Shown one piece after another: positions 1-8,318 of a stretch of DNA of 64,000 nucleotides. The notes under the pieces were generated by a model. The model saw only the letters and a list, made by a program, of their open reading frames with translations, was not told the DNA's origin and made no database searches. The stretch comes from UBA6522 sp965262365 (GTDB lineage: Bacteria; Pseudomonadota; Gammaproteobacteria; Steroidobacterales; Rariloculaceae), in contig OZ253541.1 in NCBI GenBank assembly GCA_965262365.1, positions 4,278,001 to 4,342,000 of the forward strand. Direction: 5' to 3'. The first letter of the stretch is position 1; each line of letters opens with the position of its first letter. Made by a program: the position numbers and the translations under genes.

Positions 1-2
1 GA

Positions 3-1361
3 ATGAAGACGCTGTTGAGTGCGTCCGCCGTCAACCTGTCGCCGCTGCACGGCGAATGGCGGGGCCAGAGACTGGATCCGGAAAACCCGCCGGTGCTGCT
101 GCTCCTGGGCCGCCGGGGGCAGCCCGCGGGCTGGTCGCCGTTCGCCAACGACGCCGGTAATTACAACGTCGCTGTCACCGGGAAATCGGGATCCGGCAAG
201 TCCGTCCTCATGCAGGAACTGGTCTCGGGCCTGGTGAGCGTTGGCGGCGAAGCCGTGGTCATCGACGACGGGCGCTCGTTCCAGCACACCGCGGAAGCGC
301 TCGGCGGGGCGTTCATCGCGTTCGGCAAGGATTCTGCGTGCCTGAACCCCTTCGCCATGATCGATGCGGCGGCCGCGCAAGTCGACGGCGATTATCGGGA
401 AGAGTGTTTCTCGATGCTCGCGGGCGTGGTCCGGCGGATGTGCCGCCGGAGAGGCGCGATGGACGACATCGAGGCGGCATTGATCGACGAGGCCATCGCC
501 GACGCCTGGGCAGAAGCGGGCAATGGTGCGGACCTCGGGCACGTGAGGCGCCGGCTGCAAGCCCACAGCGACACCAGAGCCATCGACATGGGGCTCGCGC
601 TCGGGCCCTGGTGTCCCGGCGGGGCTTCCGGACGGCTCTTCGCCGGGGGAGACATCCCGGCGCTCGATGCGGCGTTCACCGTGTTCGAGCTGGCCGAACT
701 CAAGGGACGCAACGACGTGCAGGCCGTGGTGCTGATGCTGGTCGTGTTCCTCGCCACCCAGCGGATGTACCACGGGGAACGGACGATCCCGAAAGCCATC
801 GTCATCGACGAGGCGTGGGACCTGCTCTCCGGAGACGACAGCCGGGCGTTCATCGAGGGCGCGGCGAGACGGGCCCGCAAGTACCGCGGCGCGCTCGTCA
901 CCGGCACGCAATCGGTCAACGACTACTACGCCAATCCCGCTGCGCGGGCGGCCTGGGAGAACTCCGACTGGGTGATTTTCCTGAGCCAGAAGGACGAGTC
1001 GGTGGAGTTGTTGAAACAGGAAAAACGCATCCACTGCGATCCCGGCATGGAGCGGGCGTTGAAGAGTCTCCGAACCGCAGATGGGCGATATGCGGAGCTC
1101 GTGCTTCACGGCCCCGATGGCTGGCGGGTCGCGCGGCTCGTGCTCGATGGCTGGTCGGTGGCTTTGTTCTCGTCGCGCGGCCCCGCGTTCGTTGCGGTCG
1201 AAAAACTCAAGGCGCAAGGACTGTCGACCGAGGAAGCCATCACCCGGGTGGTCGGCGAGCGCGTCGACGGGAAGGATGCCGGGCCGGCTCCGGTGGAAAC
1301 CAAAGACGCTGGCACCGCTCAGGCTCCGGACGGTTCCGGGAAAACGGAGGCGGGAGCGTGA
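3..1361 (+). CDS. traC: TraC-type T4SS ATPase, 3' part (5' end outside window)
   Basis: This is the C-terminal, NTP-binding part of the F-type conjugation ATPase TraC (VirB4 class), which powers pilus assembly from the cytoplasmic face of the inner membrane. Counting from the first Met in the window, a Walker A motif GKSGSGKS lies at residues 60-67. A Walker B motif in KAIVIDEAWDLL lies near residue 265, followed by a GTQSVND stretch typical of VirB4-like enzymes. Full-length TraC proteins have roughly 800-900 residues and only 452 are visible, so the gene almost certainly continues to the left and the Met at position 3 is unlikely to be the true start. The stop overlaps the next gene by 4 nt (GTGA), indicating translational coupling. 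Confidence 0.9.
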   Translation: MKTLLSASAVNLSPLHGEWRGQRLDPENPPVLLLLGRRGQPAGWSPFANDAGNYNVAVTGKSGSGKSVLMQELVSGLVSVGGEAVVIDDGRSFQHTAEALGGAFIAFGKDSACLNPFAMIDAAAAQVDGDYREECFSMLAGVVRRMCRRRGAMDDIEAALIDEAIADAWAEAGNGADLGHVRRRLQAHSDTRAIDMGLALGPWCPGGASGRLFAGGDIPALDAAFTVFELAELKGRNDVQAVVLMLVVFLATQRMYHGERTIPKAIVIDEAWDLLSGDDSRAFIEGAARRARKYRGALVTGTQSVNDYYANPAARAAWENSDWVIFLSQKDESVELLKQEKRIHCDPGMERALKSLRTADGRYAELVLHGPDGWRVARLVLDGWSVALFSSRGPAFVAVEKLKAQGLSTEEAITRVVGERVDGKDAGPAPVETKDAGTAQAPDGSGKTEAGA

Positions 1362-2155
1362 CCGCGGTGCCTGGCCGCACGGCAGTGCCTCGCGGCACCG
1401 CAGTGCCGATGCTTCAGGCGCTGTCCTGGGGCGCGGAATCGCCGCTACGCCCGTCCGGAGAGGTGGACATCGAGGCGCTGGCCCACGGGCTGGCGCGCTC
1501 GAATTACCCCGGCGGGCGGCGCCGGCAACCGTACACCCGCGCGCAGCACGCGGTCGTCGTCAGCGAGGCGGTGGAGATGTTCGCCGGCTTGAGACTCCCG
1601 GAGCGACGCGTGCTGGCGATGCACGCCTGGCTCGCGGAAATCCGGGACGCCGAGTTGCGCGATAAAAAGCCAACGCGCGCGAACGAGGCCAAGAAGCGTT
1701 TGGCGCTGCGAACGATCGATCTGGAGGCGCTGGCGGACGTGCTGGCGCACACGAACCGATGGGACGACAGCGTGGCGCCCGCCGCGGCGGCATTCGATGA
1801 ATCCCTCAAATCGCTTGGAGGCCTGGATGCTGAAAACCGCAGACGCCTGTCGCTCTACGCGCTCCTCGCCGAGACCGTGCTGGCAGGGCTTGGGATGGCC
1901 GTGGCCGAGGCGGCGCTCAAGGCCGCCGGGCTCGGCCGCGAAGCACCCGAGTCGTGGGTACACATCCTGCGGTTCGTCCGCCGGATGGCGGACGCGGCAG
2001 TGCGCCGCGACCTGCAGGGCCCGACGTTCGGCGAGGAGAGTGCCTTTCCGGCCGTCAAGAAACGAATTGAGCTGTTGGAGCCGGACAAGGCCGCGCAGCG
2101 TTGGCTTGCGCGCTACCGGGCGCTGACCGCAGTCACGAAGGAAGGAAGAACATGA
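1358..2155 (+). CDS. HD-fold hydrolase-like protein, degenerate (copy 1)
   Basis: A 265-residue protein that starts with GTG, overlapping traC by 4 nt. Residues 36-70 (VDIEALAHGLARSNYPGG...YTRAQHAVVVSE) match the opening of the small HD phosphohydrolase family, in which an AQH histidine binds metal. The expected His-Asp pair that names the family is here His89-Ala90 (AMHAWLAEIRD), so the metal site looks broken. The next gene is a second protein with the same layout. Such proteins are not canonical F-type transfer components, so the role is unknown; a structural or regulatory role is possible. A nucleotidase activity is considered unlikely because of the missing Asp. Confidence 0.75.
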   Translation: MTAVPGRTAVPRGTAVPMLQALSWGAESPLRPSGEVDIEALAHGLARSNYPGGRRRQPYTRAQHAVVVSEAVEMFAGLRLPERRVLAMHAWLAEIRDAELRDKKPTRANEAKKRLALRTIDLEALADVLAHTNRWDDSVAPAAAAFDESLKSLGGLDAENRRRLSLYALLAETVLAGLGMAVAEAALKAAGLGREAPESWVHILRFVRRMADAAVRRDLQGPTFGEESAFPAVKKRIELLEPDKAAQRWLARYRALTAVTKEGRT

Positions 2156-2769
2156 ACGATTCAGAACAGGCGCGAACGATTCGATGGCCGGGGGATCCGG
2201 CCACCGTCACGGCCGAGGGTGTGGATTTCGAGGCCGTGGCCCATGTGCTCGGCAACACGTGCTGCTGGGGCGGGCGCAGCCGCCGGTTCTATTCGCTGGC
2301 GCAACACGCGTTGACCGTCAGCGGCGCCATCGATCGCCTGGGCGGCATGAACGAGGAAGACCGGCGCGTACTGAGTCTCCATGCGCTCCTGGCGGATGCG
2401 TGGCGGGCGTGGGTTCGCGAGGACCCTGGCGCGCAGCCGTCCGGCAAAGCTGCGGAGCAGGCTCGGCGATCCGAAAAAGCCGCGGTGATAAGGGCGGTAC
2501 TCGAAGCTGCCGGGCTCGACATCGAGTTGCCCGGGGACTGGGCCGATGCGCTTCGGTTCACCCAGCGCATGGCCGAAGCGGCTGTCAGCCGCGACCTGCC
2601 CGAGGCCGGTACCGGTGGCGAACGGTCCGGCCCGTTGGGCGGTACGGGGCCGCTGTTCCCGCCGCTCAAGGACCGGACCCGGCCGTTACGACCCGATCGG
2701 GCCGCGACGCTTTGGCTCGAGCGGTTCGGCGAATTGAGCGAGCGACCGCAGGGAGACACGGAACAATGA
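2152..2769 (+). CDS. HD-fold hydrolase-like protein, degenerate (copy 2)
   Basis: A 205-residue protein with an ATG start overlapping the previous stop by 4 nt and a GAAGGAAG ribosome-binding site upstream. The N-terminal layout repeats that of the preceding gene: VDFEAVAHVLGNTCCWGG, then FYSLAQHALTVS with His52. The family His-Asp pair is again replaced, by His77-Ala78 (LSLHALLADAW). The two copies have diverged strongly outside this core, so the duplication is old. Conservation of the fold with parallel loss of the same catalytic residue suggests selection for a non-catalytic function, such as nucleotide sensing or a scaffold role in the transfer operon. That is inference only. Confidence 0.75.
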   Translation: MNDSEQARTIRWPGDPATVTAEGVDFEAVAHVLGNTCCWGGRSRRFYSLAQHALTVSGAIDRLGGMNEEDRRVLSLHALLADAWRAWVREDPGAQPSGKAAEQARRSEKAAVIRAVLEAAGLDIELPGDWADALRFTQRMAEAAVSRDLPEAGTGGERSGPLGGTGPLFPPLKDRTRPLRPDRAATLWLERFGELSERPQGDTEQ

Positions 2770-2945
2770 ATTTTCGGGTGTTCGCGGCGGGGCTTGTGAC
2801 GATCATCTTGTACCAGCTCGCGGTGGCGGCGGCGGTCGTGTTGTTCGTGGCGCATTGCGAGCGGTGCGAGAAGCATGACTGCGCCGTGGATGTCGAGACG
2901 CAGGACCCGGTTCAGGCGGTGCTGGCCATGGGATTCCCACTGTGA
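2766..2945 (+). CDS. small single-pass membrane protein
   Basis: A 59-residue product with a hydrophobic segment at about residues 5-29 (FAAGLVTIILYQLAVAAAVVLF), followed by a short hydrophilic tail with three cysteines. The ATG overlaps the upstream stop by 4 nt and the TGA overlaps the GTG of trbI by 4 nt, so it sits tightly in the transfer operon. The position, directly before trbI, suggests a small inner-membrane accessory of the secretion channel. No family was recognised. Confidence 0.65.
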   Translation: MNFRVFAAGLVTIILYQLAVAAAVVLFVAHCERCEKHDCAVDVETQDPVQAVLAMGFPL

Positions 2946-3361
2946 GCGCGGGCCGAACGATCGGATCGGCGGTGTTGATCGCCGCGGGAGTGTCGGCCGT
3001 GGTCGCGGCGGCGATGGTGCGGTGGGCGCCTGACACCGGGCCGAGGATCGGAAGCGTGCGGCTGACGGAGCTGACGGCCGAATTCATGGCCGGCGCGGTC
3101 CGGGACGCGGAGTCGGCGGAGGAAACCGCCGAGGCGGCGCGCCGGTGGGCGGTAGGCCTGGAGACGGCGCTCGCCGTAGTGTCCGCTCGACGGGGCATCG
3201 TGCTGCTCTCCGCCGAGGCGGTGGTGGCGGGCGCCGAAGACCATACGGCGGAAGTGCGGTGGACGCTGATGCGCCTGGGTGAGCCTGCCGGCCTGGACTG
3301 GCCTGCCGGCCTGGACGGATCCGGGGCGCCCGTTCCTTTGGAACCGGAATTCCAGCCATGA
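2942..3361 (+). CDS. trbI: TrbI-like F-type conjugation protein
   Basis: A 139-residue protein with an N-terminal membrane anchor (about residues 6-26) and a periplasmic part containing VRLTELTAEFMAGAVRDAE. This matches the size and topology of F-type TrbI, an accessory of pilus extension and retraction. The GTG start overlaps the preceding gene by 4 nt. Position between traC and the S26 peptidase/traW agrees with the order in F-type systems. The C-terminal repeat GLDWPAGLDG looks like a small internal duplication (PAGLDW-PAGLDG). The sequence family is poorly conserved, so the name rests on topology and synteny as much as on residues. Confidence 0.75.
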   Translation: MSAGRTIGSAVLIAAGVSAVVAAAMVRWAPDTGPRIGSVRLTELTAEFMAGAVRDAESAEETAEAARRWAVGLETALAVVSARRGIVLLSAEAVVAGAEDHTAEVRWTLMRLGEPAGLDWPAGLDGSGAPVPLEPEFQP

Positions 3362-3933
3362 GCGTCTCGATGCGAGCCCGGCGGAATCGACGGGTGTTGC
3401 TGGGATTCTTGGTGCTCGGCGCCGCGTGGCTTCTCGCCGCCTCCCGAATCCACGTCAACGCCAGTTGGTCGGACGACGCGTGGGGGTATTTCGTAGTCCC
3501 TATCGGCACGCCGCAATTGGGCGATCGTGTGGTGTTCGAACCGCCCGGGACCATTGGCGCGTCCGCGCCCTACCTAAAAACCGTGCGGGGATTGCCGGGT
3601 TCATGGGTCGCCGTGGACAAACACCGCGATGTCTGGGTGGACGACGTCAGGCTGGGCCGCGCGAAACCCCTGGCGCTCGACGGGCGCGTGCTCGCCGCGG
3701 CAATGCCCGGCGTCATCCCGCCGGACCACTATTTTCTGCACGCCGATCACGTCGACAGCCACGACAGTCGCTATGCCGAGATCGGCCCGGTGCCGCGGGA
3801 TCGGATCCTCGGGCGGGCGTTTGCACTGCCCGATCTGCCCTGGTTGGGCCTTGAAGGCCCGCTGGTCGGACCGGGCCCTGTCGGGCCGGAATCTGCCGGG
3901 CGCAGCCCTACCGGGCGGGAGATGTACCCATGA
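3358..3933 (+). CDS. S26-family signal peptidase of the transfer operon (TraF/TrhF type)
   Basis: A 191-residue protein with an N-terminal membrane anchor (residues 13-29), then HVNASWSDDAWGYFVVP. In this family that region carries the nucleophilic serine (Ser36 or Ser38 here). YLKTVRGLPG follows and carries the general-base lysine (Lys74). Later elements (PPDHYFLHADH, SRYAEIGPV) match the TraF/TrhF conjugative peptidases, which mature pilin or other exported transfer proteins. The spacing between the serine and the conserved Gly-Tyr is one residue longer than in the common S-x3-G pattern, so the exact nucleophile is uncertain. It overlaps both neighbours by 4 nt. Confidence 0.85.
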   Translation: MSVSMRARRNRRVLLGFLVLGAAWLLAASRIHVNASWSDDAWGYFVVPIGTPQLGDRVVFEPPGTIGASAPYLKTVRGLPGSWVAVDKHRDVWVDDVRLGRAKPLALDGRVLAAAMPGVIPPDHYFLHADHVDSHDSRYAEIGPVPRDRILGRAFALPDLPWLGLEGPLVGPGPVGPESAGRSPTGREMYP

Positions 3934-4643
3934 TGCGCTTGCGCGACCTTCGGGGCCGGCACGCGCTCGCGGCGGTGTGGCTCGCGGGGGTGCTGGATGC
4001 GGCGATGCCCGTGGCGGCCAGGGACCTGGGCGTGCTGGGCGAGACGTGGCGGATCGCCGAGGCGGACCTGCTGGACCGGATCGAGCAGCAACTCGTCGAG
4101 CTCGAACGCTCGGGCGAACGCGCGCGCCTGGACGAGGAAGCGAAAGCTCGGGCCCGCGAGCGCCTGGAGGCGCCGGAATCGGTGCCCGGCATCGAGCGCG
4201 CCCGGGTGTCGCGGACATGGCTGTTCGATCCGGCGATCACGGTCCAGGAGAACATCGTGGGTCCGGACGGCACGGTGATCGCCGCCGCGGGCACACGCAT
4301 CGAGCCCCTTGCCCACCGCCCCCTCCTGCAGGAACTGCTGTTTATCGACGGCACCCGAGCGGTGGAGGTCGAGTGGGCGCTGGCGCGGGTTTCCCCGACG
4401 ACGATCGTGCTCTTGGCCGGGCGGCCGTTCGATCTGTCGCGGGCGCACGAGCGCGCGTTCTACTTCGATCAGACCGGCGCGCTCACCGAGCGGTTCGGGC
4501 TCAAAGCCACTCCGACGCGGATCGGCCAGGAAGGGCTGAAGCTCCGAATAACCGAAATCCCGCTGGACGAGAACGGCCGAGAGATTCCCCTTCGCGAAGA
4601 CACCTTTCGCGATTCCCTTTCCAACGACGAGGTGGCGCCATGA
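3930..4643 (+). CDS. traW: TraW, F-type pilus assembly protein
   Basis: A 237-residue exported protein with an N-terminal signal sequence ending near residue 30 (AAMPVAARD). The core reads DLGVLGETWRIAEADLL, followed by SRTWLFDPAITVQENIVGPDGTVI and PLLQELLFIDGTRAVEVEW, then the terminal YFDQTGALTERFGLKATPTRIGQ. These are diagnostic for TraW, a periplasmic protein needed for F-pilus assembly that works with TrbC and TraU. It is flanked by the S26 peptidase and traU with 4-nt overlaps, the usual F-type order. Confidence 0.93.
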   Translation: MMRLRDLRGRHALAAVWLAGVLDAAMPVAARDLGVLGETWRIAEADLLDRIEQQLVELERSGERARLDEEAKARARERLEAPESVPGIERARVSRTWLFDPAITVQENIVGPDGTVIAAAGTRIEPLAHRPLLQELLFIDGTRAVEVEWALARVSPTTIVLLAGRPFDLSRAHERAFYFDQTGALTERFGLKATPTRIGQEGLKLRITEIPLDENGREIPLREDTFRDSLSNDEVAP

Positions 4644-5641
4644 GCCTGTTTCGTACCCTGTTCAGAGCGTGCATCCTGCTCACACTCCTGCCGTTCGGCG
4701 CGGCATGGGGCCAGGAGTGCACCGGGCGGTTCGTCAATCCCTTGACGGACGTGTGCTGGGAGTGCCTGTTCCCGATCTCGATCGGCGCGTTGGGCATCGG
4801 CGCGGCGGCTGGCGCGCCGGATACGCCGAACCCGCCCTCTCCGCTGTGCTACTGCGGCACGCCCATCCCGAGGATCGGACTCGCGGTGGGGATGTGGGAA
4901 CCGGCGAGATTGATCGACGTGTCCCGCGCCCCCTACTGCTTTTCGAACCTGGGTGGGCTCAGCATCGATCCGGGCGTGGGGGCCGCGCGCGGCCGCACCG
5001 GATCCTCGAGCGGCGACGGGTCGTCCGGGTCCCTGTGGCACGTCCATTACTACAACTATCCCCTGCTCTCGTGGATCGGTGCATTGCTCGATCTGGGCTG
5101 CATGCAAACCGGCGGACTGGACATCGCCTGGGTGTCGGAACTGGATCCCACCTGGAACGACGAGGAACTCTCGTTTCTGCTGCACCCCGAGGCGGTGCTG
5201 TTTACGGGCGTCCTGGCACAAGCGGCCTGCGCGGCCGATTGCGTGGCGGCCACCGCCGGACTGCCGCTTGACGGCCTGTTCTGGTGCGCGGGTTGCCAGG
5301 GCGGAATGTATCCGCTCACAGGCGCGGTCAGCGCGCACGTCGGCGGCGTTCAGGCCTCGCTGCTCGCCGCCGAGCGGATGGTGTACCGCCTGCACCGGCT
5401 GGGACTGGCCCTGGGGACCTCGGGACAGGAGGCGCTGTGCGGCCCGGTGCCGATGCCGATCATCAAGAAGACCCAGTACCGCTGGCAGATGAGCCAGCCC
5501 GTCCCGGCCACGGCCCCGCTTCTCGGGTGCAACCCCACCGGACGTTCTTCGGTGCTCTGGGAGTCGCTCCGGGAACTGCCGGTCTCGGGCGAGAACTTCG
5601 GGTACCTCCTCTGGAGGAAAAAGAACTGTTGTGTCTTGTGA
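4640..5641 (+). CDS. traU: TraU, F-type mating-pair/DNA-transfer protein
   Basis: A 333-residue, cysteine-rich exported protein. The signal peptide ends near residue 25 (PFGAAWGQ) and is followed by CTGRFVNPLTDVCWECLFPI, the hallmark opening of TraU. CYCGTPIPRIGLAVGMWEPARLIDVSRAPYC and the late LGCNPTGRSSVLWESLRELPVSGENFGYLLWRKKNCC are also typical. TraU is a periplasmic protein needed for efficient DNA transfer and pilus assembly; many of its cysteines form disulfides, consistent with the thioredoxin-fold TraF encoded downstream. The ATG overlaps traW by 4 nt. Confidence 0.95.
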   Translation: MSLFRTLFRACILLTLLPFGAAWGQECTGRFVNPLTDVCWECLFPISIGALGIGAAAGAPDTPNPPSPLCYCGTPIPRIGLAVGMWEPARLIDVSRAPYCFSNLGGLSIDPGVGAARGRTGSSSGDGSSGSLWHVHYYNYPLLSWIGALLDLGCMQTGGLDIAWVSELDPTWNDEELSFLLHPEAVLFTGVLAQAACAADCVAATAGLPLDGLFWCAGCQGGMYPLTGAVSAHVGGVQASLLAAERMVYRLHRLGLALGTSGQEALCGPVPMPIIKKTQYRWQMSQPVPATAPLLGCNPTGRSSVLWESLRELPVSGENFGYLLWRKKNCCVL

Positions 5642-6380
5642 GCATGCCCGCATGAACAAAACGCAAATCATCACGACCGCGGCGATGTGCTGCGCCTGGT
5701 GCGTGTCCGCGATCGGTCAACAATCCACTCCCCACGTCGAACGAACCGGCGCCGAGGTGGACGCCCAGGCACTGGTCGACGCAGTGCTGGGCGAGTCCCT
5801 CAACAAGATAGTGGCGGAGGAACACGAGGCGCTCGCGGCCTGGGCGCAGACGGTCATCGAACAGGCGCTGTCGAGCGGCCCGGAGGCCGGCCCGGCGCTG
5901 GTTCCGGGCGGACCGACGCCATCGGCGCTGGCGCAAAGTTTCACGGGCAACCGGGCGAATACGGCGGAAGTGCTCGTCTTCATGAGCCTGTCGGTGCCTG
6001 AGCCGAGCTGGCGGCAATGGAGCCGCGAAGCCGCTCGGATCGGCGCCCCGATGGTGTTGCGCGGCGTGGCCGAGGGCGGATTGACGGCGACCGTGAATCG
6101 GATCGCGGCACGTCATGCCGAGGACAGCGCGGGCGCGGGCATCGATCCGCGGCTCTTCCGGCTGTTCCGCATCGGCTCGGTACCCGCTGTCGCGGTCATA
6201 CCGGGCGGTGTCCCCGCGTGCACCACCCCGGGCTGTTCGTCGGATCCACCGCCGCCGCACGACCTCGTGACCGGGAACATCGGGTTGGACGGGGCGCTTG
6301 AAGCCATCGCGACGGAAGGCGGCCCGGGTCGAGACACGGCCATCAGGCAGTTGGCCGTGCTGAGAGGAGAAACGCATTGA
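5631..6380 (+). CDS. trbC: TrbC, F-type pilus assembly protein
   Basis: A 249-residue protein with the TrbC core VLVFMSLSVPEPSWRQWSREAARIGAPMVLRGV. This is followed by FRLFRIGSVPAVAVI and a short cysteine pair (ACTTPGCSS). The GTG start at 5631 is preferred because a strong GGAGGA sits 12 nt upstream and it overlaps traU by 11 nt. The ATG at 5652 would give a tidier signal peptide (NKTQIITTAAMCCAWCVSAIG) but has no clear ribosome-binding site. TrbC acts in the periplasm in pilus assembly, together with TraW; some elements fuse the two genes, but here they are separate. Confidence 0.88.
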   Translation: MSCEHARMNKTQIITTAAMCCAWCVSAIGQQSTPHVERTGAEVDAQALVDAVLGESLNKIVAEEHEALAAWAQTVIEQALSSGPEAGPALVPGGPTPSALAQSFTGNRANTAEVLVFMSLSVPEPSWRQWSREAARIGAPMVLRGVAEGGLTATVNRIAARHAEDSAGAGIDPRLFRLFRIGSVPAVAVIPGGVPACTTPGCSSDPPPPHDLVTGNIGLDGALEAIATEGGPGRDTAIRQLAVLRGETH

Positions 6381-7480
6381 AGAATCGATTGAGGACACGA
6401 CGGCCACGCGATGTCTCGTTGGCCCTCTTTCTGGCTTGCTCGCTGCTCGGCGGGGCAACGGTGGCCCAGGATTCAAACCGGGAGGCGAAAGAAGCGGCTC
6501 AAGCGCTGGGGTCCGTGGGACAGGCGGCCGCGCGCGCGGTGGCACGCGATGCGAGCCAGCCCCTGAACGTGCCCGGTTTCGAGGGCACGGATCTCGCGGA
6601 GGCCGATCATACGGCCACCGGAATGGACGCGGCCGCGCGGCGGGCGCTGGCGGACCCGAACGATGCGGGTGGCGCGGTGGGCCGTGCGGTGGTGGACGGG
6701 ACGCTATCGCGTCCGGATGTCTCCCTGTCCGAGACTGATCCTGAAATCCAGCGCGGCGACACCGTACAAAACACCCCTGACTCTCCTGCGTGGCGTGCCG
6801 ATAGCCTCGCGTCGGGCACGGTGCGCGATTGCGGCGCCGATCTCGATGACGCCGGAGCCGGCGGGCGCTGCGGCGGGGTGACGTATTGCGTCGGCGCCGG
6901 TTGCGAGCGCGTCGACACCCCCGCGAACACGGCCTTCGTGCCCGCGGCCGCGCAGCTCAACATGGTCATGGAGATGGGCGGCGATGAATTCGACCGGGGG
7001 AACATGAGCATCTTCACCGGCGAGCACCGGGCCTGCCCCGTCCGGTTTCTCGGCGGGCAGAACTGCTGCACGGACTCGGGCGTGTTCCTCGAAGTGGGAC
7101 TCGCCAGTTGCACCGTGGAGGAAGAGGAACTCGCCGAGGCCCGGGCCGCGGGCGTGACGCACTATCTCGGGGAATATTGCGCCAAGCGCATCCTCGGGAT
7201 CTGCCGCAGGCGCGACCGGGCCTGGTGCGTCTTTACCTCCGAGCTCGGGCGGATTCTCCACGAACAGGCGCGCCCGCAACTCGGGATGACCTGGGACGAC
7301 TGCCGCGGGTTCAGCATCGCGGAGATCCAGCGTATCGACTTCGATCGGGTCGATCTCTCGGAATTTTCCAACACGCTGCTCGACACCAGCAAAGCGCCGG
7401 GGATTTCGTTGCCGAATGCGGGCGTCACGGGCGCGGCGATGCGCAACCGGATCGGTGAGTTTTACCGCGAGAACGACTGA
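6377..7480 (+). CDS. traN: TraN-like mating-pair stabilisation protein, short form
   Basis: A 367-residue exported protein with a TTG start overlapping trbC by 4 nt and a signal peptide ending near residue 30 (GGATVAQ). The middle is acidic and low in complexity. The C-terminal half carries the cysteine-rich TraN signature: NCCTDSGVF, EYCAKRILGICRRRDRAWCVFTSELGRILHEQARPQLGMTW, then CRGFSIAEIQRIDFDRVDLSEF. TraN is the outer-membrane protein that recognises recipient cells. F-plasmid TraN has about 600 residues; this form lacks most of the central region that determines receptor specificity, so recipient recognition may differ. Confidence 0.85.
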   Translation: MKNRLRTRRPRDVSLALFLACSLLGGATVAQDSNREAKEAAQALGSVGQAAARAVARDASQPLNVPGFEGTDLAEADHTATGMDAAARRALADPNDAGGAVGRAVVDGTLSRPDVSLSETDPEIQRGDTVQNTPDSPAWRADSLASGTVRDCGADLDDAGAGGRCGGVTYCVGAGCERVDTPANTAFVPAAAQLNMVMEMGGDEFDRGNMSIFTGEHRACPVRFLGGQNCCTDSGVFLEVGLASCTVEEEELAEARAAGVTHYLGEYCAKRILGICRRRDRAWCVFTSELGRILHEQARPQLGMTWDDCRGFSIAEIQRIDFDRVDLSEFSNTLLDTSKAPGISLPNAGVTGAAMRNRIGEFYREND

Positions 7481-7490
7481 GGGGACGGCA

Positions 7491-8318
7491 ATGCGACACA
7501 CCTTATATACAGGCACCTGCATGGCCATCGGGTTGTTTCTGGCCGCGGCGCCAGCCGCCGCCCGGGAATGGCATGGCTGGTGCGGCGATCCGGGATCGGC
7601 CCCGTCCCTCGGCTGGCACTTCTATTGCGATCGGGCTGCGCCCGTCAAACCGGTTGAGCCGAGCGATGCGGAGACCGTACCGCCGCCCGCAGGACTGGCG
7701 CCCGCAGGGCCTTCCGCGACCGAGGAAATCGAGCGGATGCGCCAACAACTCGAAGAATCCCGCGCGACCGCGATCCTCCAACCGACACCGGAAAACGTCG
7801 CCGCCTACCTCTACCTGCAGCAGGCGTCGCTGCATCGCGCCTCGACGTTTTCGGATGTTTTCCGGCGCGTGGTGTGGTCAACGCCCGAACTCGATTACAC
7901 CCTCACCCGCCCCGCCGGGGCACTGGCGAAACAACTCTGGTCGGACGACCGCTTGGCGGCGCAGCAGGCGGTGCTGGCCAATCTGGGCGAACGGTACGGA
8001 TTGATTTACCTCGGCGACAGCCACTGCGCGGGATGCCGGGTGTTCGGCCCGCTCCTGCGTGCGTTTGCGCTGCGCCACGGCCTGGACGTGCTCGCGGTGT
8101 CGATGACGGGCGAGGCGCTCGAAGGGTGGCCGGAAGCGGTGCCCGACAACGGCCGGGCCGCCCAGCTCGGGCTCGTCGGCGCCCCGGTGCCGGCGGTGGT
8201 GCTTTTCGATACCCAGACCGGCGAGGTCCTTCCGGTGGCGTTCGGCGTGGTCGCCGAGGACCAGCTCGCCGAACGGATCTACGCGCTCACGGCGCTTGAG
8301 GTTGGCAATGACTACTGA
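7491..8318 (+). CDS. traF: TraF, F-type thioredoxin-fold assembly protein
   Basis: A 275-residue exported protein starting at ATG 7491, 10 nt after the traN stop with a GGGGAC ribosome-binding site. The signal peptide ends near residue 23 (PAAAREW). It has the TraF features WHGWCGDP...GWHFYCD near the N terminus and a thioredoxin-like C-terminal domain (YGLIYLGDSHCAGCRVFGPLL, then VSMTGEALEGWP and GAPVPAVVLFD). The CAGC pair is intact, so it may be redox-active, unlike F-plasmid TraF, which has lost its motif. A likely role is folding of the cysteine-rich TraU, TraN and TraH. Confidence 0.92.
   Translation: MRHTLYTGTCMAIGLFLAAAPAAAREWHGWCGDPGSAPSLGWHFYCDRAAPVKPVEPSDAETVPPPAGLAPAGPSATEEIERMRQQLEESRATAILQPTPENVAAYLYLQQASLHRASTFSDVFRRVVWSTPELDYTLTRPAGALAKQLWSDDRLAAQQAVLANLGERYGLIYLGDSHCAGCRVFGPLLRAFALRHGLDVLAVSMTGEALEGWPEAVPDNGRAAQLGLVGAPVPAVVLFDTQTGEVLPVAFGVVAEDQLAERIYALTALEVGNDY

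Noticed and set aside
338..1357. A long frame overlapping traC
   Set aside because: It is an arginine-rich shadow of the GC-rich traC gene. The true gene in that frame starts at GTG 1358.
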